Shown here: one piece after another, positions 52,178-61,321 of the stretch
Numbering within the stretch: the stretch's first letter is position 1
Layout of the letters: the number at the start of each line of letters is the position of its first letter
Origin: Sphingobium fuliginis
GTDB lineage: Bacteria; Pseudomonadota; Alphaproteobacteria; Sphingomonadales; Sphingomonadaceae
DNA length: 64,000 nucleotides
Direction: 5' to 3'
Assembly (NCBI RefSeq): GCF_004152845.1
Contig: NZ_SEON01000010.1
Span: 1-64,000 of the forward strand
The notes under the pieces: model-generated
What the model was told of the DNA's origin: nothing
What the model saw: only the letters and a program-made list of their open reading frames with translations
The model's database searches: none
Translations under genes and position numbers: made by a program

Positions 52178-54920
52178 TGCCGTAGGTGCGGGGATCGCCC
52201 AGATAGGCGGAGATCAACTGGTTCGCCATTGGTGCGCCCAGGGCGAACTGGCCGGTGGTCGAGGTGGACGGGCTGCTCGACTGTAGCGGGCTGCTGAAGG
52301 CGACCTGGCTATAGTCCTGGTTGAAGATGTTCTGGCCCCAGAATTCAACCGCCCAACGCTGCTGCGGCCCGCGAATGCCGACACGGGCATTGAACACCGC
52401 ATAGCCGTCCTGCCGCTTTTCGGGGAACAGGTCCGATCCGGTGTTGAAGTCGCTGCTCATGCGCCCGTCGATATAGAAAAGCGCCGACAGGCCGTTGGAG
52501 CCGAGCGAAGGCGTCCAGGACGCGCTGACCGTCGTCACGACTTCCGGCGCCTGGGAGTTGATCGAACCCGGCAGCAGGAACAGCGCCGGATCGAGCGGCA
52601 CCGTTCCGTCGCCGCTGCCGACCAGGCGGTTGGCGAATTTGGCGCGGGCATAGGTGAAGCCCCCCGCGACGCGCACGTTCCGCACCGGGGTTGCCGACAG
52701 TTCCAGTTCCACGCCCTGGCTGATCAGGCCGGGTCCCACATCGCCGCCCGCGCAGGTCCGCGCCGCCGTCAGCGCGCCGTCGCAGCCATTGATGTTCTGG
52801 ACGACGAAGCTGGTGCCGTTGAAGGTGTTCAACTGGAAATTCTTGAACTCCTGCCGGAAGGCGGCGATGTTGGCGCTCCATTTGGGCTGGGTATATTTCA
52901 GGCCCACTTCGAACGCATCGACCTTTTCAGCGGCGAAGCGCAGACTGGTGACGTCGGCATTCGTGCGCGGCGCGAACACGGCCGGCACCGCGTTCAGGCC
53001 CGTCGATCCGAGCTGGAAGCGGTCGAGATTGTAGCCGCCCGCCTTATAGCCCTTCGAATAGCTGCCATAGACCAGCAGTTCGTCGATCGGCTTCCATGAC
53101 AGGACGGCGGTGCCGGAAAACTCCCCGTCGCTGATCTTGTCATTGAGGTCGAGCGCGTTCAGCCCGGTCGATCCGTTGCCGAGACAGCCCAGGGTCAGGA
53201 TGCCGCCCGCCAGGGCCGCCGCGCTGCCGAGCTGCGCATTGGTCGCGATGGCGGGCAGGCTGGAGGCCTGCAAGGCCGCGCAGGTGGCGTTGTTATTGTT
53301 GAGGTCCGCCGAGAAACGTTTGCTCTCATGGGTGTAGCGAAGACCCAGCGTCAGATCGAGCTGCTTTGCGATATGGATGATATTATGGGTGAACAACGCC
53401 CAATTCTCGCTCTTCTGATGGTAGAGCGAGGCAATGTCGCCGGTGCCCGAAGGGATCGCCGCCAGCGCGCGGAGACCATTGCCCAGGCCGGTCGAAATCG
53501 CCCCGGCCTGCAAGGCTGGAACGCCGGCAAGGACGAGGCCGCCGTTGAGCTGCGCCTGCGTGCCGGCGATCAGCGCCTGCGTCGCAAGCCCGCTGCCGCA
53601 AGCGGCAAGCTGCGCCGCCGTCAAATTGCTGTTGACGCCTGCCCCCGCCATCAGGCGGCAGGCGGCAAAGCGGCCATAGTCCGCGCCGAAGACGATATTA
53701 TCCTCCAGCGTCAGCTTTTCATGCGCATAATAGCCGCCGACCAGCCAGTCGAGCACATCGTTGAAGGCCGATCCCTGCGCCCTGAGTTCCTGGGTGAAGG
53801 TCCTGAACTGGCGATAGGTGTTGGGATCGCGGTAGAGCAGGTCGGCCCCGCTATAGTCGTAATCGCCATAGTCCTGGCTCTTGTAATCGCGATAGGCGGT
53901 TATGCTAGTCAGCTTGGCGCCGCCCAGATCATAATTGATCTCGCCCGAAACGCCCCAATCCTTGAGCTTGCTCACATAATTCCGGCCAGCCGTGATGGTG
54001 AGGTCGCGGTCATAGGGATCGGCGGCAAAGACGCTGCCCTGCCCCGCCAGAATGGCGGCGATCCGGTTGAAGGGCGCCGTGCTGTAGCCCCCGCCGGCGA
54101 CCGGACGGCGTTCCCGCGTCTCCATATAGGCGGCGCCGCAGCAGCTTTCGTCGCGATGGGTATAATCCCCGATGAGGCGGATGGAGAGCGCGTCGTTCGG
54201 CTCGAACAACGCCTGCCCGCGCAGGAAATAGCGGTCGCGGTCATTGGTTTCCCCGACCTTGGCCCCGCTGGCGTTCACCAGATCGTAGAAGCCGTCGCGC
54301 CTGGACCAGACGCCGTCCAGGCTCAGCGCCAGCTGATCGCTGATCGGCCCGGTGATGCGGCCGGCAAGGCGCCAATAATCATAATTGCCGTAAGTGATCT
54401 CCGCCTTGCCCGCGAGCTTGAACTCCGGCGCCTTGCTGATGATGTTGATGAGGCCGGCGGAGGCGTTGCGCCCGAACAGCGTGCCCTGGGGACCGCGCAG
54501 CACCTCGACCCGCTCGATCTCACCCAGTTCGTTGAGGCCGGCGCCGGTGCGCGAGCGATAGACGCCGTCGATGAACACCGCGACCGAGCTTTCCAGCCCC
54601 GGATTGTCGCCCACCGTGCCGATGCCGCGGATGCGGGCAGAGGCATTGGCCTCTGTCCCCGTGGAGGACAGCAGCAGCGAAGGGGCGAGCTGGTTGAGCG
54701 CGCGAATATCCGTCGCGCCGCTATTTTGCATCGCCTGCGCCGTCACGGCGGACACGGCGATCGGCACGTCCGACAGCGGGCTGGCGCGCCGGGTGGCGGT
54801 GACGATGATGTTGACGCTTTCCGGATCGACCGCGGTTCCGCCGTCCTGCGCCCATGCGACCGGAACGCTGCTGCCCAATGCAACGGCACCGACAGAAATC
54901 AGCCAAAGGCTCTTCTTCAT
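52155..54920 (-). CDS. TonB-dependent outer-membrane receptor
   Basis: A 921-residue receptor. A signal peptide (1-24, ending V-A-W-A-Q) precedes a TonB-box/plug region (about 45-160, with V-L-R-G-P-Q-G-T-L-F-G-R-N) and a 22-strand-type barrel ending in the outer-membrane signal Phe (R-G-S-F). A long Ala/Gly-rich extracellular insertion is at about 430-490. AAGGAGAGGGAG precedes the ATG. No substrate-specific genes flank it, so the ligand is unknown. Confidence 0.93.
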   Translation of the reverse strand: MKKSLWLISVGAVALGSSVPVAWAQDGGTAVDPESVNIIVTATRRASPLSDVPIAVSAVTAQAMQNSGATDIRALNQLAPSLLLSSTGTEANASARIRGIGTVGDNPGLESSVAVFIDGVYRSRTGAGLNELGEIERVEVLRGPQGTLFGRNASAGLINIISKAPEFKLAGKAEITYGNYDYWRLAGRITGPISDQLALSLDGVWSRRDGFYDLVNASGAKVGETNDRDRYFLRGQALFEPNDALSIRLIGDYTHRDESCCGAAYMETRERRPVAGGGYSTAPFNRIAAILAGQGSVFAADPYDRDLTITAGRNYVSKLKDWGVSGEINYDLGGAKLTSITAYRDYKSQDYGDYDYSGADLLYRDPNTYRQFRTFTQELRAQGSAFNDVLDWLVGGYYAHEKLTLEDNIVFGADYGRFAACRLMAGAGVNSNLTAAQLAACGSGLATQALIAGTQAQLNGGLVLAGVPALQAGAISTGLGNGLRALAAIPSGTGDIASLYHQKSENWALFTHNIIHIAKQLDLTLGLRYTHESKRFSADLNNNNATCAALQASSLPAIATNAQLGSAAALAGGILTLGCLGNGSTGLNALDLNDKISDGEFSGTAVLSWKPIDELLVYGSYSKGYKAGGYNLDRFQLGSTGLNAVPAVFAPRTNADVTSLRFAAEKVDAFEVGLKYTQPKWSANIAAFRQEFKNFQLNTFNGTSFVVQNINGCDGALTAARTCAGGDVGPGLISQGVELELSATPVRNVRVAGGFTYARAKFANRLVGSGDGTVPLDPALFLLPGSINSQAPEVVTTVSASWTPSLGSNGLSALFYIDGRMSSDFNTGSDLFPEKRQDGYAVFNARVGIRGPQQRWAVEFWGQNIFNQDYSQVAFSSPLQSSSPSTSTTGQFALGAPMANQLISAYLGDPRTYGITLRGSF

Positions 54921-55108
54921 GATGATGCTCCCTCTCCTTATCCGCGCGGCTTTGCGTCGCGTCGAATTATTGTCGAACTATGCTGCCACAGCAGGATGAA
55001 GGCAAGATATGCCTGCTTTTCAGAGGCTTTGATCCCCCATGGTGACCGGATTCTCATGCACTGTCACCTAAAGGAGACAGCTTAAATTCCGGTTTCCGTT
55101 ACGTCCGC

Positions 55109-55768
55109 CTAAGCAATGGGAAAACGCAGCAGCCGGCCGGCGACCGGCACCAGGGCGGCCGCACCCGATCCCATCACCCGGCGAATCTCGCCATGACCGG
55201 CATCGAGGCCGCCCGTCAGGGCGCCAAGGGCAGGCAGAATCAATTTGGTCCGCGATCCGACGAAGCAGCGCCGCGACACATGGCGTCCGCGCACGGACAG
55301 GCGGAACTTGGGGTGGAAATGCCCTGATATTTCCGGCCGGGGGTCGGCAGGGTCCGCCTCATGCCGCAGCCAGATGCCGTCCACCTGCATGTCCGTGCGA
55401 CGCGTGCCGCCGGGCGTCCGCGCCATGCCGGCATCGTGATTGCCGGTGATCCAGACCCAGTCGAGCCTGTCCGTCAACACGGCCAGTCTTGCCCGCGCCG
55501 CCGGATCGAGCCGGGCCGCGCCATCGGCATCGTGAAAACTGTCGCCCAGCGACCAGACGGCCCGCGCGCCCGTCCGTTCCACCAGCATCTCGATCATGTC
55601 CAGCGTCGCCAGGCTGTCATGGGGCGGCAGGAACTGCCCGGATCGGGCGAACCAGCTTGCCTTTTCGAAATGCAGGTCGGCCACCAGCAGGGCGGAGCGC
55701 GCCGGCCAGAACAGCGCAGCCTCCGCCAACGCCAGAAAATCATGACCCGCGAACGAAAGGGGAACCAT
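55109..55768 (-). CDS. pdeM: Ligase-associated DNA damage response phosphoesterase PdeM
   Basis: A 219-residue calcineurin-like metallophosphoesterase. Motifs V-A-D-L-H (about 30), L-G-D-S-F-H-D (about 73), G-N-H-D (about 107) and G-H-F-H (about 148) provide the metal ligands. The family acts with an Lhr-type helicase and a DNA ligase; the helicase is at 10376-12787 in this window, far away. It diverges from trhO. Confidence 0.85.
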   Translation of the reverse strand: MVPLSFAGHDFLALAEAALFWPARSALLVADLHFEKASWFARSGQFLPPHDSLATLDMIEMLVERTGARAVWSLGDSFHDADGAARLDPAARARLAVLTDRLDWVWITGNHDAGMARTPGGTRRTDMQVDGIWLRHEADPADPRPEISGHFHPKFRLSVRGRHVSRRCFVGSRTKLILPALGALTGGLDAGHGEIRRVMGSGAAALVPVAGRLLRFPIA

Positions 55769-55821
55769 GGCCTGCCTATGCCCCCTTGCCCCGCCGCTTT
55801 CAAGAGGGCAGCGAAGCGGCT

Positions 55822-56670
55822 ATGGGCGCTGCCATGGAATCCGCTTTCACCATTGCCGCGCTTTACCGTTTCGCGAGCTTCGCCGATCCGGAGGCGATTG
55901 CCCGCGATTTGCGCCTGCTCTGCGCCGACCTTGGCACCTGCGGCACGCTGATCGTCGCCGGGGAGGGGATCAACGGCACGGTCGCGGGGAGCGAGAGGGC
56001 GATTGCGGCGCTGGTCTCGCATATCCGGGCATATCCGGGCTGCGCCGATCTCGACGTCAAATATGCCCATGGCGACAGCCCGCCCTTCGCCCGGATGAAG
56101 GTGAAGGTGAAGGCGGAGATCGTGACGCTGGGCGCGGGCGATCTCGACCCGGCGCATCAGGCGGGCACGCATCTCGATCCGGTGGAATGGAACGCCCTGA
56201 TAGCCGATCCGGACACGGTCGTGATCGATACGCGCAACGCCTATGAAGTGTCGGTGGGCAGCTTCGAAGGGGCGATCGATCCCGGCACCCGCTCCTTCCG
56301 CGATTTCCCGGCCTGGTTCGACGATTTTGCCGAAAAGCTGCGCGAGGAGGGCCGCACGCCGCGCATCGCCATGTTCTGCACCGGCGGCATAAGATGCGAG
56401 AAATCGACCGCGCTGGTCAGGGCCCGCGGTTTTGAGGAGGTCTATCATCTGCGCGGCGGCATCCTGCGCTATCTGGAGGAAATGCCCGAAGAGGACAGCC
56501 TTTGGCAGGGCAACTGCTATGTGTTCGACGAGCGCGTGGCGGTGGGCCATGGGCTGAAGGCGGGCGATTATGTCACCTGCCGGGCCTGCGGCTTGCCGCA
56601 TGTGCGGGACGCTGCGCATGATTGCGCGGCGGACGGGTCGGGCGTCTGGCCGCACAGGAACCAGGGCTGA
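55822..56670 (+). CDS. trhO: tRNA uridine(34) hydroxylase TrhO (rhodanese domain)
   Basis: A 282-residue protein (formerly YceA). An N-terminal ferredoxin-like domain (about 5-100) with G-E-G-I-N-G-T-V is followed by a rhodanese domain with catalytic cysteine in M-F-C-T-G-G-I-R-C-E-K-S (about 190-201) and a C-terminal Cys pair segment. It hydroxylates U34 of certain tRNAs in an oxygen-dependent way. ATG 55834 is a possible alternative start. Confidence 0.93.
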   Translation: MGAAMESAFTIAALYRFASFADPEAIARDLRLLCADLGTCGTLIVAGEGINGTVAGSERAIAALVSHIRAYPGCADLDVKYAHGDSPPFARMKVKVKAEIVTLGAGDLDPAHQAGTHLDPVEWNALIADPDTVVIDTRNAYEVSVGSFEGAIDPGTRSFRDFPAWFDDFAEKLREEGRTPRIAMFCTGGIRCEKSTALVRARGFEEVYHLRGGILRYLEEMPEEDSLWQGNCYVFDERVAVGHGLKAGDYVTCRACGLPHVRDAAHDCAADGSGVWPHRNQG

Positions 56671-56718
56671 AGGATCAGGGCATAGCGTGATCCCGCCTTC
56701 GCAGGAGCAGCTTGCACT

Positions 56719-56982
56719 TCACCGGGCTGGCGTTTCGACCAGTTCCGCTATCTCGAACGCATAGCGTTTCCAGCCGCGCATCCGCGCGCCTTCTTCCGCC
56801 GCCGTCCGCTTCCTCTTCGCCTCGGCCAGCGAGCGGCTGTGGCCCCAGAAAACCTCCGTCCTGCCATTCTCCAGTATCGCGACGATGCGCCAATAATGGG
56901 TGAAGGCGTCCGCCGTGGGCCCGATGGTCTTCACATAGCCATCCGGCATCGTCGCTGTCAGATAGCGCTTCTTCCTGCCCAT
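56719..56982 (-). CDS. Small basic protein, unknown function
   Basis: An 87-residue, Arg/Lys-rich protein (starts M-G-R-K-K-R-Y-L-T-A-T-M) with one aromatic central segment (F-T-H-Y-W-R-I-V-A-I-L) and a helical basic C-terminal half. It begins 7 bases after the stop of the metallopeptidase gene, so it is probably in that operon. I do not recognise a family. Confidence 0.6.
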   Translation of the reverse strand: MGRKKRYLTATMPDGYVKTIGPTADAFTHYWRIVAILENGRTEVFWGHSRSLAEAKRKRTAAEEGARMRGWKRYAFEIAELVETPAR

Positions 56983-56989
56983 GGGCCTG

Positions 56990-57736
56990 TCACCCGACGA
57001 AGCGGTGCAGCGCGGTCCCATGGGTGCGCAGCCAGGCCCGCGCAGGCCGGGGGTCTTCGCCCAATATCCGCTTGTGGGCCGCGTGAAAGGCAGGGCTGTG
57101 ATCCATGTGCAGCAGATGCGCCAGCTCATGCGCCACGGTCGCCCGGCGCACCTCCGGCGGGCAGAGGATCAGCCGCCAGCTATAGCGGATCGCCCCGCTG
57201 GAGGCGCAGCTCGCCCAGCGGCTGCGCGGATCGCCAATGCCGACCGACGCCACGATCAGCCCATTGTCCCGCGCCATTTCATGGCTTTCGGTCTCCAGCA
57301 CGGCCTTGGCCCGCATCTTGAGCCAGCGCAGCACCCGCGACCCGATTGATTCCGCCGCGCCGCCCAGCAGCAGCCGGTCGCCCTCCAGCCGGATCGTGCG
57401 GGACGCGCCCTCGACCCAGCAGATGCGCACCTCCCGCCCCTCCAGCGGGAAGACGGCGCCGTCGCACAGCATCACCTGCGCTGGCTGCCGCGCCATTTGC
57501 GACCGGACCCAGCCCTCATGCTCCTGCGCCCAGCCGAGCGCCCGCTTCAGATTGGCGCGGGTCGGCAGCGAGAGCCGCAACTCCCCCCGCGCTTGATCCA
57601 GCGACAATCGATAGGCCTTGGCCCGCGCCGACCGGCGGACCCGCACCGGAACGGCGATGCCGTCGATCAGGATTTCGGCGTCAGAGTTCTCTGTCGACAA
57701 GATGGTTTTCCCAATCGCCGGCGTCGGCTTCCGCAA
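56990..57736 (-). CDS. YgjP-like/SprT-type zinc metallopeptidase
   Basis: A 248-residue protein with a DUF45-type metallopeptidase domain. The zinc site is V-A-H-E-L-A-H-L-L-H-M-D-H-S-P-A-F (about 205-221), and the preceding S-R-W-A-S-C segment is also typical. The start is TTG at 57736, overlapping the upstream YcgN-like gene by 56 bases; a later TTG at 57700 would cut the overlap to 20. Its role is unknown. Confidence 0.85.
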   Translation of the reverse strand: MRKPTPAIGKTILSTENSDAEILIDGIAVPVRVRRSARAKAYRLSLDQARGELRLSLPTRANLKRALGWAQEHEGWVRSQMARQPAQVMLCDGAVFPLEGREVRICWVEGASRTIRLEGDRLLLGGAAESIGSRVLRWLKMRAKAVLETESHEMARDNGLIVASVGIGDPRSRWASCASSGAIRYSWRLILCPPEVRRATVAHELAHLLHMDHSPAFHAAHKRILGEDPRPARAWLRTHGTALHRFVG

Positions 57737-58106
57737 TGGTCCAGCCGCGCACGGACTCCTGGGCCCGGTGCACCGCCTCGCGGTCGCCGCAGATCAGATA
57801 GTGCCATTCGGGCAATGGCTTGCCCTCGCCCCGCAGCCGATAGGCGCAGGTGCGCGGCAGCCAGCTTATCGTCTTCACCTTGGCGGGGGTCAGCCGCACG
57901 CAATCGGGCACGAAGCGGCGGCGTTCCTTATAGTTGGTGCACTGCCCGCTATGCCGGTCCAGCAGGCGGCAGGCGACATTGGTGGGGTAGATGCGCCCCG
58001 TATCCTCATCCTCCGCCTTGTGCAGGCAGCATTTGCCGCAGCCGTCGCACAGCGCTTCCCACTCCGCGCGGTCCAGTCTGTCGAGGGGCTTTTCCCAGAA
58101 GTCCAA
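57681..58106 (-). CDS. YcgN-like cysteine cluster protein (UPF0260)
   Basis: A 141-residue protein with a cysteine cluster. C-D-G-C-G-K-C-C is at about 20-27, with later Cys residues at C-R-L-L-D, C-T-N-Y, C-V-R-L and T-C-A-Y-R, matching the YkgJ/YcgN zinc- or iron-binding family. The start is TTG at 58106, three bases after the stop of the SCO1 gene. The product is cytoplasmic. Confidence 0.88.
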   Translation of the reverse strand: MDFWEKPLDRLDRAEWEALCDGCGKCCLHKAEDEDTGRIYPTNVACRLLDRHSGQCTNYKERRRFVPDCVRLTPAKVKTISWLPRTCAYRLRGEGKPLPEWHYLICGDREAVHRAQESVRGWTIAEADAGDWENHLVDREL

Positions 58107-58109
58107 CCG

Positions 58110-58751
58110 TCACTTCACCCATTTTTCGAGGAAGGCCGTCACCCTGGCGGGATCGCCCTCATCCACATCCGGCGTTCCCGGATCGTCCACCGGCACCAGC
58201 GCGACCGGCGCGCCATCGCCCCCAAAAAGATAGGGCGTGCGGCTGTGGCTGACCAAATAGCCGCTTGCGCCCTTCGCCTCTTCCTTATTGTAGAGCACGA
58301 CGAAATCCTTCGCCACCTTGGCGATTTCGTCCGGCGTGCCGGTCAGGCCGATCAGGCGCGGATGGAAGGCCGCGACATAGGTTTTGAGGACGGCGGGCGT
58401 GTCCCGATCCGGATCGACGCTGATGAAGATCGGCTGGACCTTTGCGGCCAGCGCCGGTTTATCCTTCTCGAACTTCGAAAAGCCCTGCATGATCCGTTGC
58501 AGGTCGATCGGGCAGACATCGGGGCAATAGGTGTAGCCGAAATAGACCAGCCGATACTTGCCCTTGAAATCGTCCCAGCGAACCTTCTTCCCATCCTGAT
58601 CGGTCAGGGTGAAGGGCGCGCCGATGCTGGCCCCGTGCAGATCCCCCTGGGCGCTTTCATCGCCGCTTGATGCATTGCCCCCGGCCCCCATATTACAGGC
58701 TGCCAGCAGGGCGGTCAGCGGCAGGGCGAGCGAAATCAGCGCTTTGTTCAT
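58110..58751 (-). CDS. SCO1/SenC family copper chaperone lipoprotein
   Basis: A 213-residue thioredoxin-fold protein. A lipobox L-A-A-C (cysteine about residue 19) is followed by Gly/Ser-rich sequence and the copper site C-P-D-V-C (about 88-92), with the distal His in V-S-H-S-R-T-P-Y-L (about 174). It delivers copper to cytochrome oxidase or acts in redox stress; no oxidase genes are near. The ATG at 58751 gives the lipoprotein signal. Confidence 0.92.
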   Translation of the reverse strand: MNKALISLALPLTALLAACNMGAGGNASSGDESAQGDLHGASIGAPFTLTDQDGKKVRWDDFKGKYRLVYFGYTYCPDVCPIDLQRIMQGFSKFEKDKPALAAKVQPIFISVDPDRDTPAVLKTYVAAFHPRLIGLTGTPDEIAKVAKDFVVLYNKEEAKGASGYLVSHSRTPYLFGGDGAPVALVPVDDPGTPDVDEGDPARVTAFLEKWVK

Positions 58752-58804
58752 GGCGCCGCCAGCCATGCCCTGCTATGGCCCGATTTGCAAATCCCAACGG
58801 GGCT

Positions 58805-59437
58805 ATGGACATAATGACAGGACGTTTTCCGGCTTGGATGGGCCTTGGCCGTGCCGCCGCTCTGGCCCTGGCGCTGCTGTCGCCGGTCGCGGCGCAGGCG
58901 CAGTTTTCCGACAATTACAATTTTCTGAAGGCGGTCAAGGACGCCGACGGGCAGAAGGTGACCGACCTGATCCAGAAGCCGGGATCGACCGTCATCAACA
59001 GCCGCGACGTGACGACGGGCGATACCGCGCTGCATCTGGTCGTCGCCCGGCGGGACAATACATGGCTGACCTTCCTGCTCGCCAAGGGCGCAAACCCGAA
59101 CCTGACCGACAATAACGGCAACACGCCGCTGATGGACGCGGTGCAGGCCCGGTTCGAGGAAGGCGTGCGCAGCCTGCTGACCTATAATGCGCAGGTGGAC
59201 AAGGCGAATGGCAGCGGCGAGACGCCGCTGATCCGCGCGGTGCAGCTTCGCGACGTGGCGCTGGTCCGGCTGCTGGTCGCGCAAGGCGCCAATCCCGACA
59301 AGCGCGACACGATCGCCGGCATGTCGGCGCGGGACTATGCGGAGCGCGACGCCAGGACGCCGGGGCTGGTGGAAGCGCTGAGCGCTGCGAAGACGAAGAC
59401 CGCGCCCAAGGGACCGGTGCAGGGGCCGGTGTTCTGA
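58805..59437 (+). CDS. Secreted ankyrin-repeat protein
   Basis: A 210-residue protein. A signal peptide (ending V-A-A-Q-A-Q) is followed by about four ankyrin repeats (G-D-T-A-L-H-L-V-V, G-N-T-P-L-M-D-A, G-E-T-P-L-I-R-A...). It is probably a periplasmic scaffold. It diverges from SCO1 across 53 bases. Alternative starts are at 58775 and 58814. Confidence 0.82.
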   Translation: MDIMTGRFPAWMGLGRAAALALALLSPVAAQAQFSDNYNFLKAVKDADGQKVTDLIQKPGSTVINSRDVTTGDTALHLVVARRDNTWLTFLLAKGANPNLTDNNGNTPLMDAVQARFEEGVRSLLTYNAQVDKANGSGETPLIRAVQLRDVALVRLLVAQGANPDKRDTIAGMSARDYAERDARTPGLVEALSAAKTKTAPKGPVQGPVF

Positions 59438-59467
59438 TTTTTTCCTGAAGCGAACATCAGACGATGT

Positions 59468-59487
59468 GTGTTCCTGCGCAGGAGCAC
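59468..59487. repeat. GTGTTCCTGCGCAGGAGCAC palindrome
   Basis: A 20-base near-perfect palindrome in the ankyrin-mmcB intergenic region, sharing its core with the 27-base inverted repeat at 31246-31311. Confidence 0.75.
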
Positions 59488-59552
59488 GTATCGCTTAAGG
59501 GGAATGTCGCGGGAGACTATCCGTCCCCTCATCGATCTCCACGCAGATCAGA

Positions 59553-60047
59553 CTACCACCCCAGTTCCGCGGCATGATCCGGGTCCGCCAGCGCCGTCAG
59601 CCGCCTGGCCGCCCGCCTAGCGAAGCGCAGCGTTTCCGCCTTGCGCCGCGCCGCCGCCAGCGGCTCCATAGGTGCGGGGCGCACCAGTTCGGCGTCATAT
59701 TGGTCCGCGACGATCAATCCCGTCCGTCCCGGCCATAGCGCCTCGCTCTCGAACAGCGACAGGTCGAAGCCCGACGGCACGGCCCAGAAATAGCGGTCGC
59801 AATAATCGAAATAGTCGGGCCATTTCATGTCGCCCAACAGGTCGGCGCGGCTGCACTTGATCTCCACGATGGTGATCCGACCCGCCCCGTCCAGCGCCAT
59901 GATGTCGGCGCGCCGGCCATTGGGCAGCGGCACTTCCAATATCCCGCTCATGTCATGGCGGAAGAACAGGCGCAGCGTGCCCCGCGCCACGGCCAGAGCC
60001 GTGCCGTCCGTGAGGGGCGAACAACTGTCGGAAAGATCGGATTCCAT
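59553..60047 (-). CDS. mmcB: DNA repair protein MmcB
   Basis: A 164-residue nuclease-like protein. It has I-V-E-I-K-C-S-R-A-D (about 59-68), the E-x-K core of PD-(D/E)xK folds, and K-W-P-D-Y-F-D-Y-C-D, matching MmcB, which is needed for mitomycin C resistance in Caulobacter. It lies close to pdeM (about 4 kb) and converges with the ankyrin gene. Confidence 0.88.
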   Translation of the reverse strand: MESDLSDSCSPLTDGTALAVARGTLRLFFRHDMSGILEVPLPNGRRADIMALDGAGRITIVEIKCSRADLLGDMKWPDYFDYCDRYFWAVPSGFDLSLFESEALWPGRTGLIVADQYDAELVRPAPMEPLAAARRKAETLRFARRAARRLTALADPDHAAELGW

Positions 60048-60081
60048 GTCCGGTTCTTAGAACAGGAAGGGAACAAAAGGA

Positions 60082-60115
60082 AAGGGCCGATTCAGGATCG
60101 CCCGAACCGGCCCTT
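60082..60115 (-). terminator. Terminator after SleB-like hydrolase gene
   Basis: An AAGGGCCG (60082-60089)/CGGCCCTT (60108-60115) stem, extended by TTC/GAA, is followed on the minus strand by TCCTTTTGTT. It lies between the hydrolase stop and the mmcB start. Confidence 0.7.
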
Positions 60116-60146
60116 CTTCACCCCCTGCGCGCCGGGCGCGAAACGG

Positions 60147-60794
60147 TCAGCGATAGAAGACGTGATTGTCTATCGCGGCGAGTTGGCGCTTGCCCCAGCC
60201 GGGCGAAACCCGACGGGCGTGGAAATAGAGCGCACCCTCTGCCTTGCTGTCCCAGCTATCGTCCATCGCGATCTGGGCGATGGCGACGGCCTCGCGCCAG
60301 CTTTCGCTGCCCAGGCGGATCGACGGCATGCCATTGCCGCGCACGAAGCTGAACTGGCCGGGCTGATAGACGACGCCGCACAGGCTATCGGCAAAGCGGC
60401 CGGACCGGGCGCGATTGATGATGACGCGGGCAACGGCCAACTGGCCTTCCAGGCTTTCGCCCTTGGATTCGAAATAGACGGCGCCGGCCAGGCACTTCAT
60501 GTCGCCGGAAACATCCTCGGCCGCGCCCTGCGCGTCCACGAGGGCGGCGAGATTGTCGGCCTTCACATCGGCGCTGTCGGAAAGGGGAGCCAGCGGCTGC
60601 ACGACTTCGCGCGGCGCGGCGAAAGTGACGGCGGGCGTGGCGCCGGCCGGAGCTGCATTCAGCTCATTGCTTCCCGGAAGGGAAAGGACCGACGGAGCCG
60701 CCTCGGAAGCGCTCGACATGTCGGCCGCGGTAACCGCCGCTGTGGCGGAAAGGGAAAATGCCGCGAAGATCGCAGCCTTCAGACGAAAACTCAT
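60147..60794 (-). CDS. Cell wall hydrolase, SleB domain
   Basis: A 215-residue secreted protein. A signal peptide (1-24, ending V-T-A-A-D) is followed by a disordered Ala/Pro linker and a Hydrolase_2/SleB domain (about 98-215). C-L-A-G-A-V-Y-F-E-S-K-G-E-S contains the catalytic Glu. It is likely a peptidoglycan lytic enzyme in the periplasm. Confidence 0.88.
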   Translation of the reverse strand: MSFRLKAAIFAAFSLSATAAVTAADMSSASEAAPSVLSLPGSNELNAAPAGATPAVTFAAPREVVQPLAPLSDSADVKADNLAALVDAQGAAEDVSGDMKCLAGAVYFESKGESLEGQLAVARVIINRARSGRFADSLCGVVYQPGQFSFVRGNGMPSIRLGSESWREAVAIAQIAMDDSWDSKAEGALYFHARRVSPGWGKRQLAAIDNHVFYR

Positions 60795-60970
60795 TACAGC
60801 TCAAAATCGTGCGGTTCTTGGCCGGGAACGTCAAAAAACCCCTAAAACACGACGTTCGGCCGCCCCCCGTCTGCGTGTTTACCGCATCCGCCCCCCATGG
60901 ACGAAAACCGGCAACCTGCGCGTTGAAAGCGTCGGAGGCCTGTGCCCGCGCGAGGAAAATGAGTCAACGA

Positions 60971-61321
60971 TCAACAGATCGTTTCAGCGGCGAACCGTTC
61001 CGCATCCGCGATGTCGAGTTCGATGACCCACAGATCGGGGTCCGATCCGCGCCGGCGCGCAAGATATTGAGCCATGGCCTCGGCCCCCTTTTCCGGGTCC
61101 GGGCCGCAGCGGGTGAGGCGATAGCCGCCCGCATAATCAGGAACGCGTTCGAACAGTCCCTGTTCCCGGCCATTTTCCAGCGCCTGGAGCAGGATCACGC
61201 CGCTGACGGCATCGCCCTTCACCAGCACCGTGGCAAAGCCGCCCGCCGCGGCGCAGCGGCGCATCAGGACACCGACCAGCATGGCGCTGGTCAGCCGCGC
61301 GTCGGATGGGTCAGCCGGCAT
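60971..61321 (-). CDS. DUF1491 family protein
   Basis: A 116-residue protein matching DUF1491, a small alphaproteobacterial family. The hallmark G-F-A-T-V-L-V-K-G-D-A-V-S-G and D-L-W-V-I-E-L-D-I-A-D are present. The start overlaps the thioesterase stop by 11 bases. Function is unknown. Confidence 0.88.
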   Translation of the reverse strand: MPADPSDARLTSAMLVGVLMRRCAAAGGFATVLVKGDAVSGVILLQALENGREQGLFERVPDYAGGYRLTRCGPDPEKGAEAMAQYLARRRGSDPDLWVIELDIADAERFAAETIC

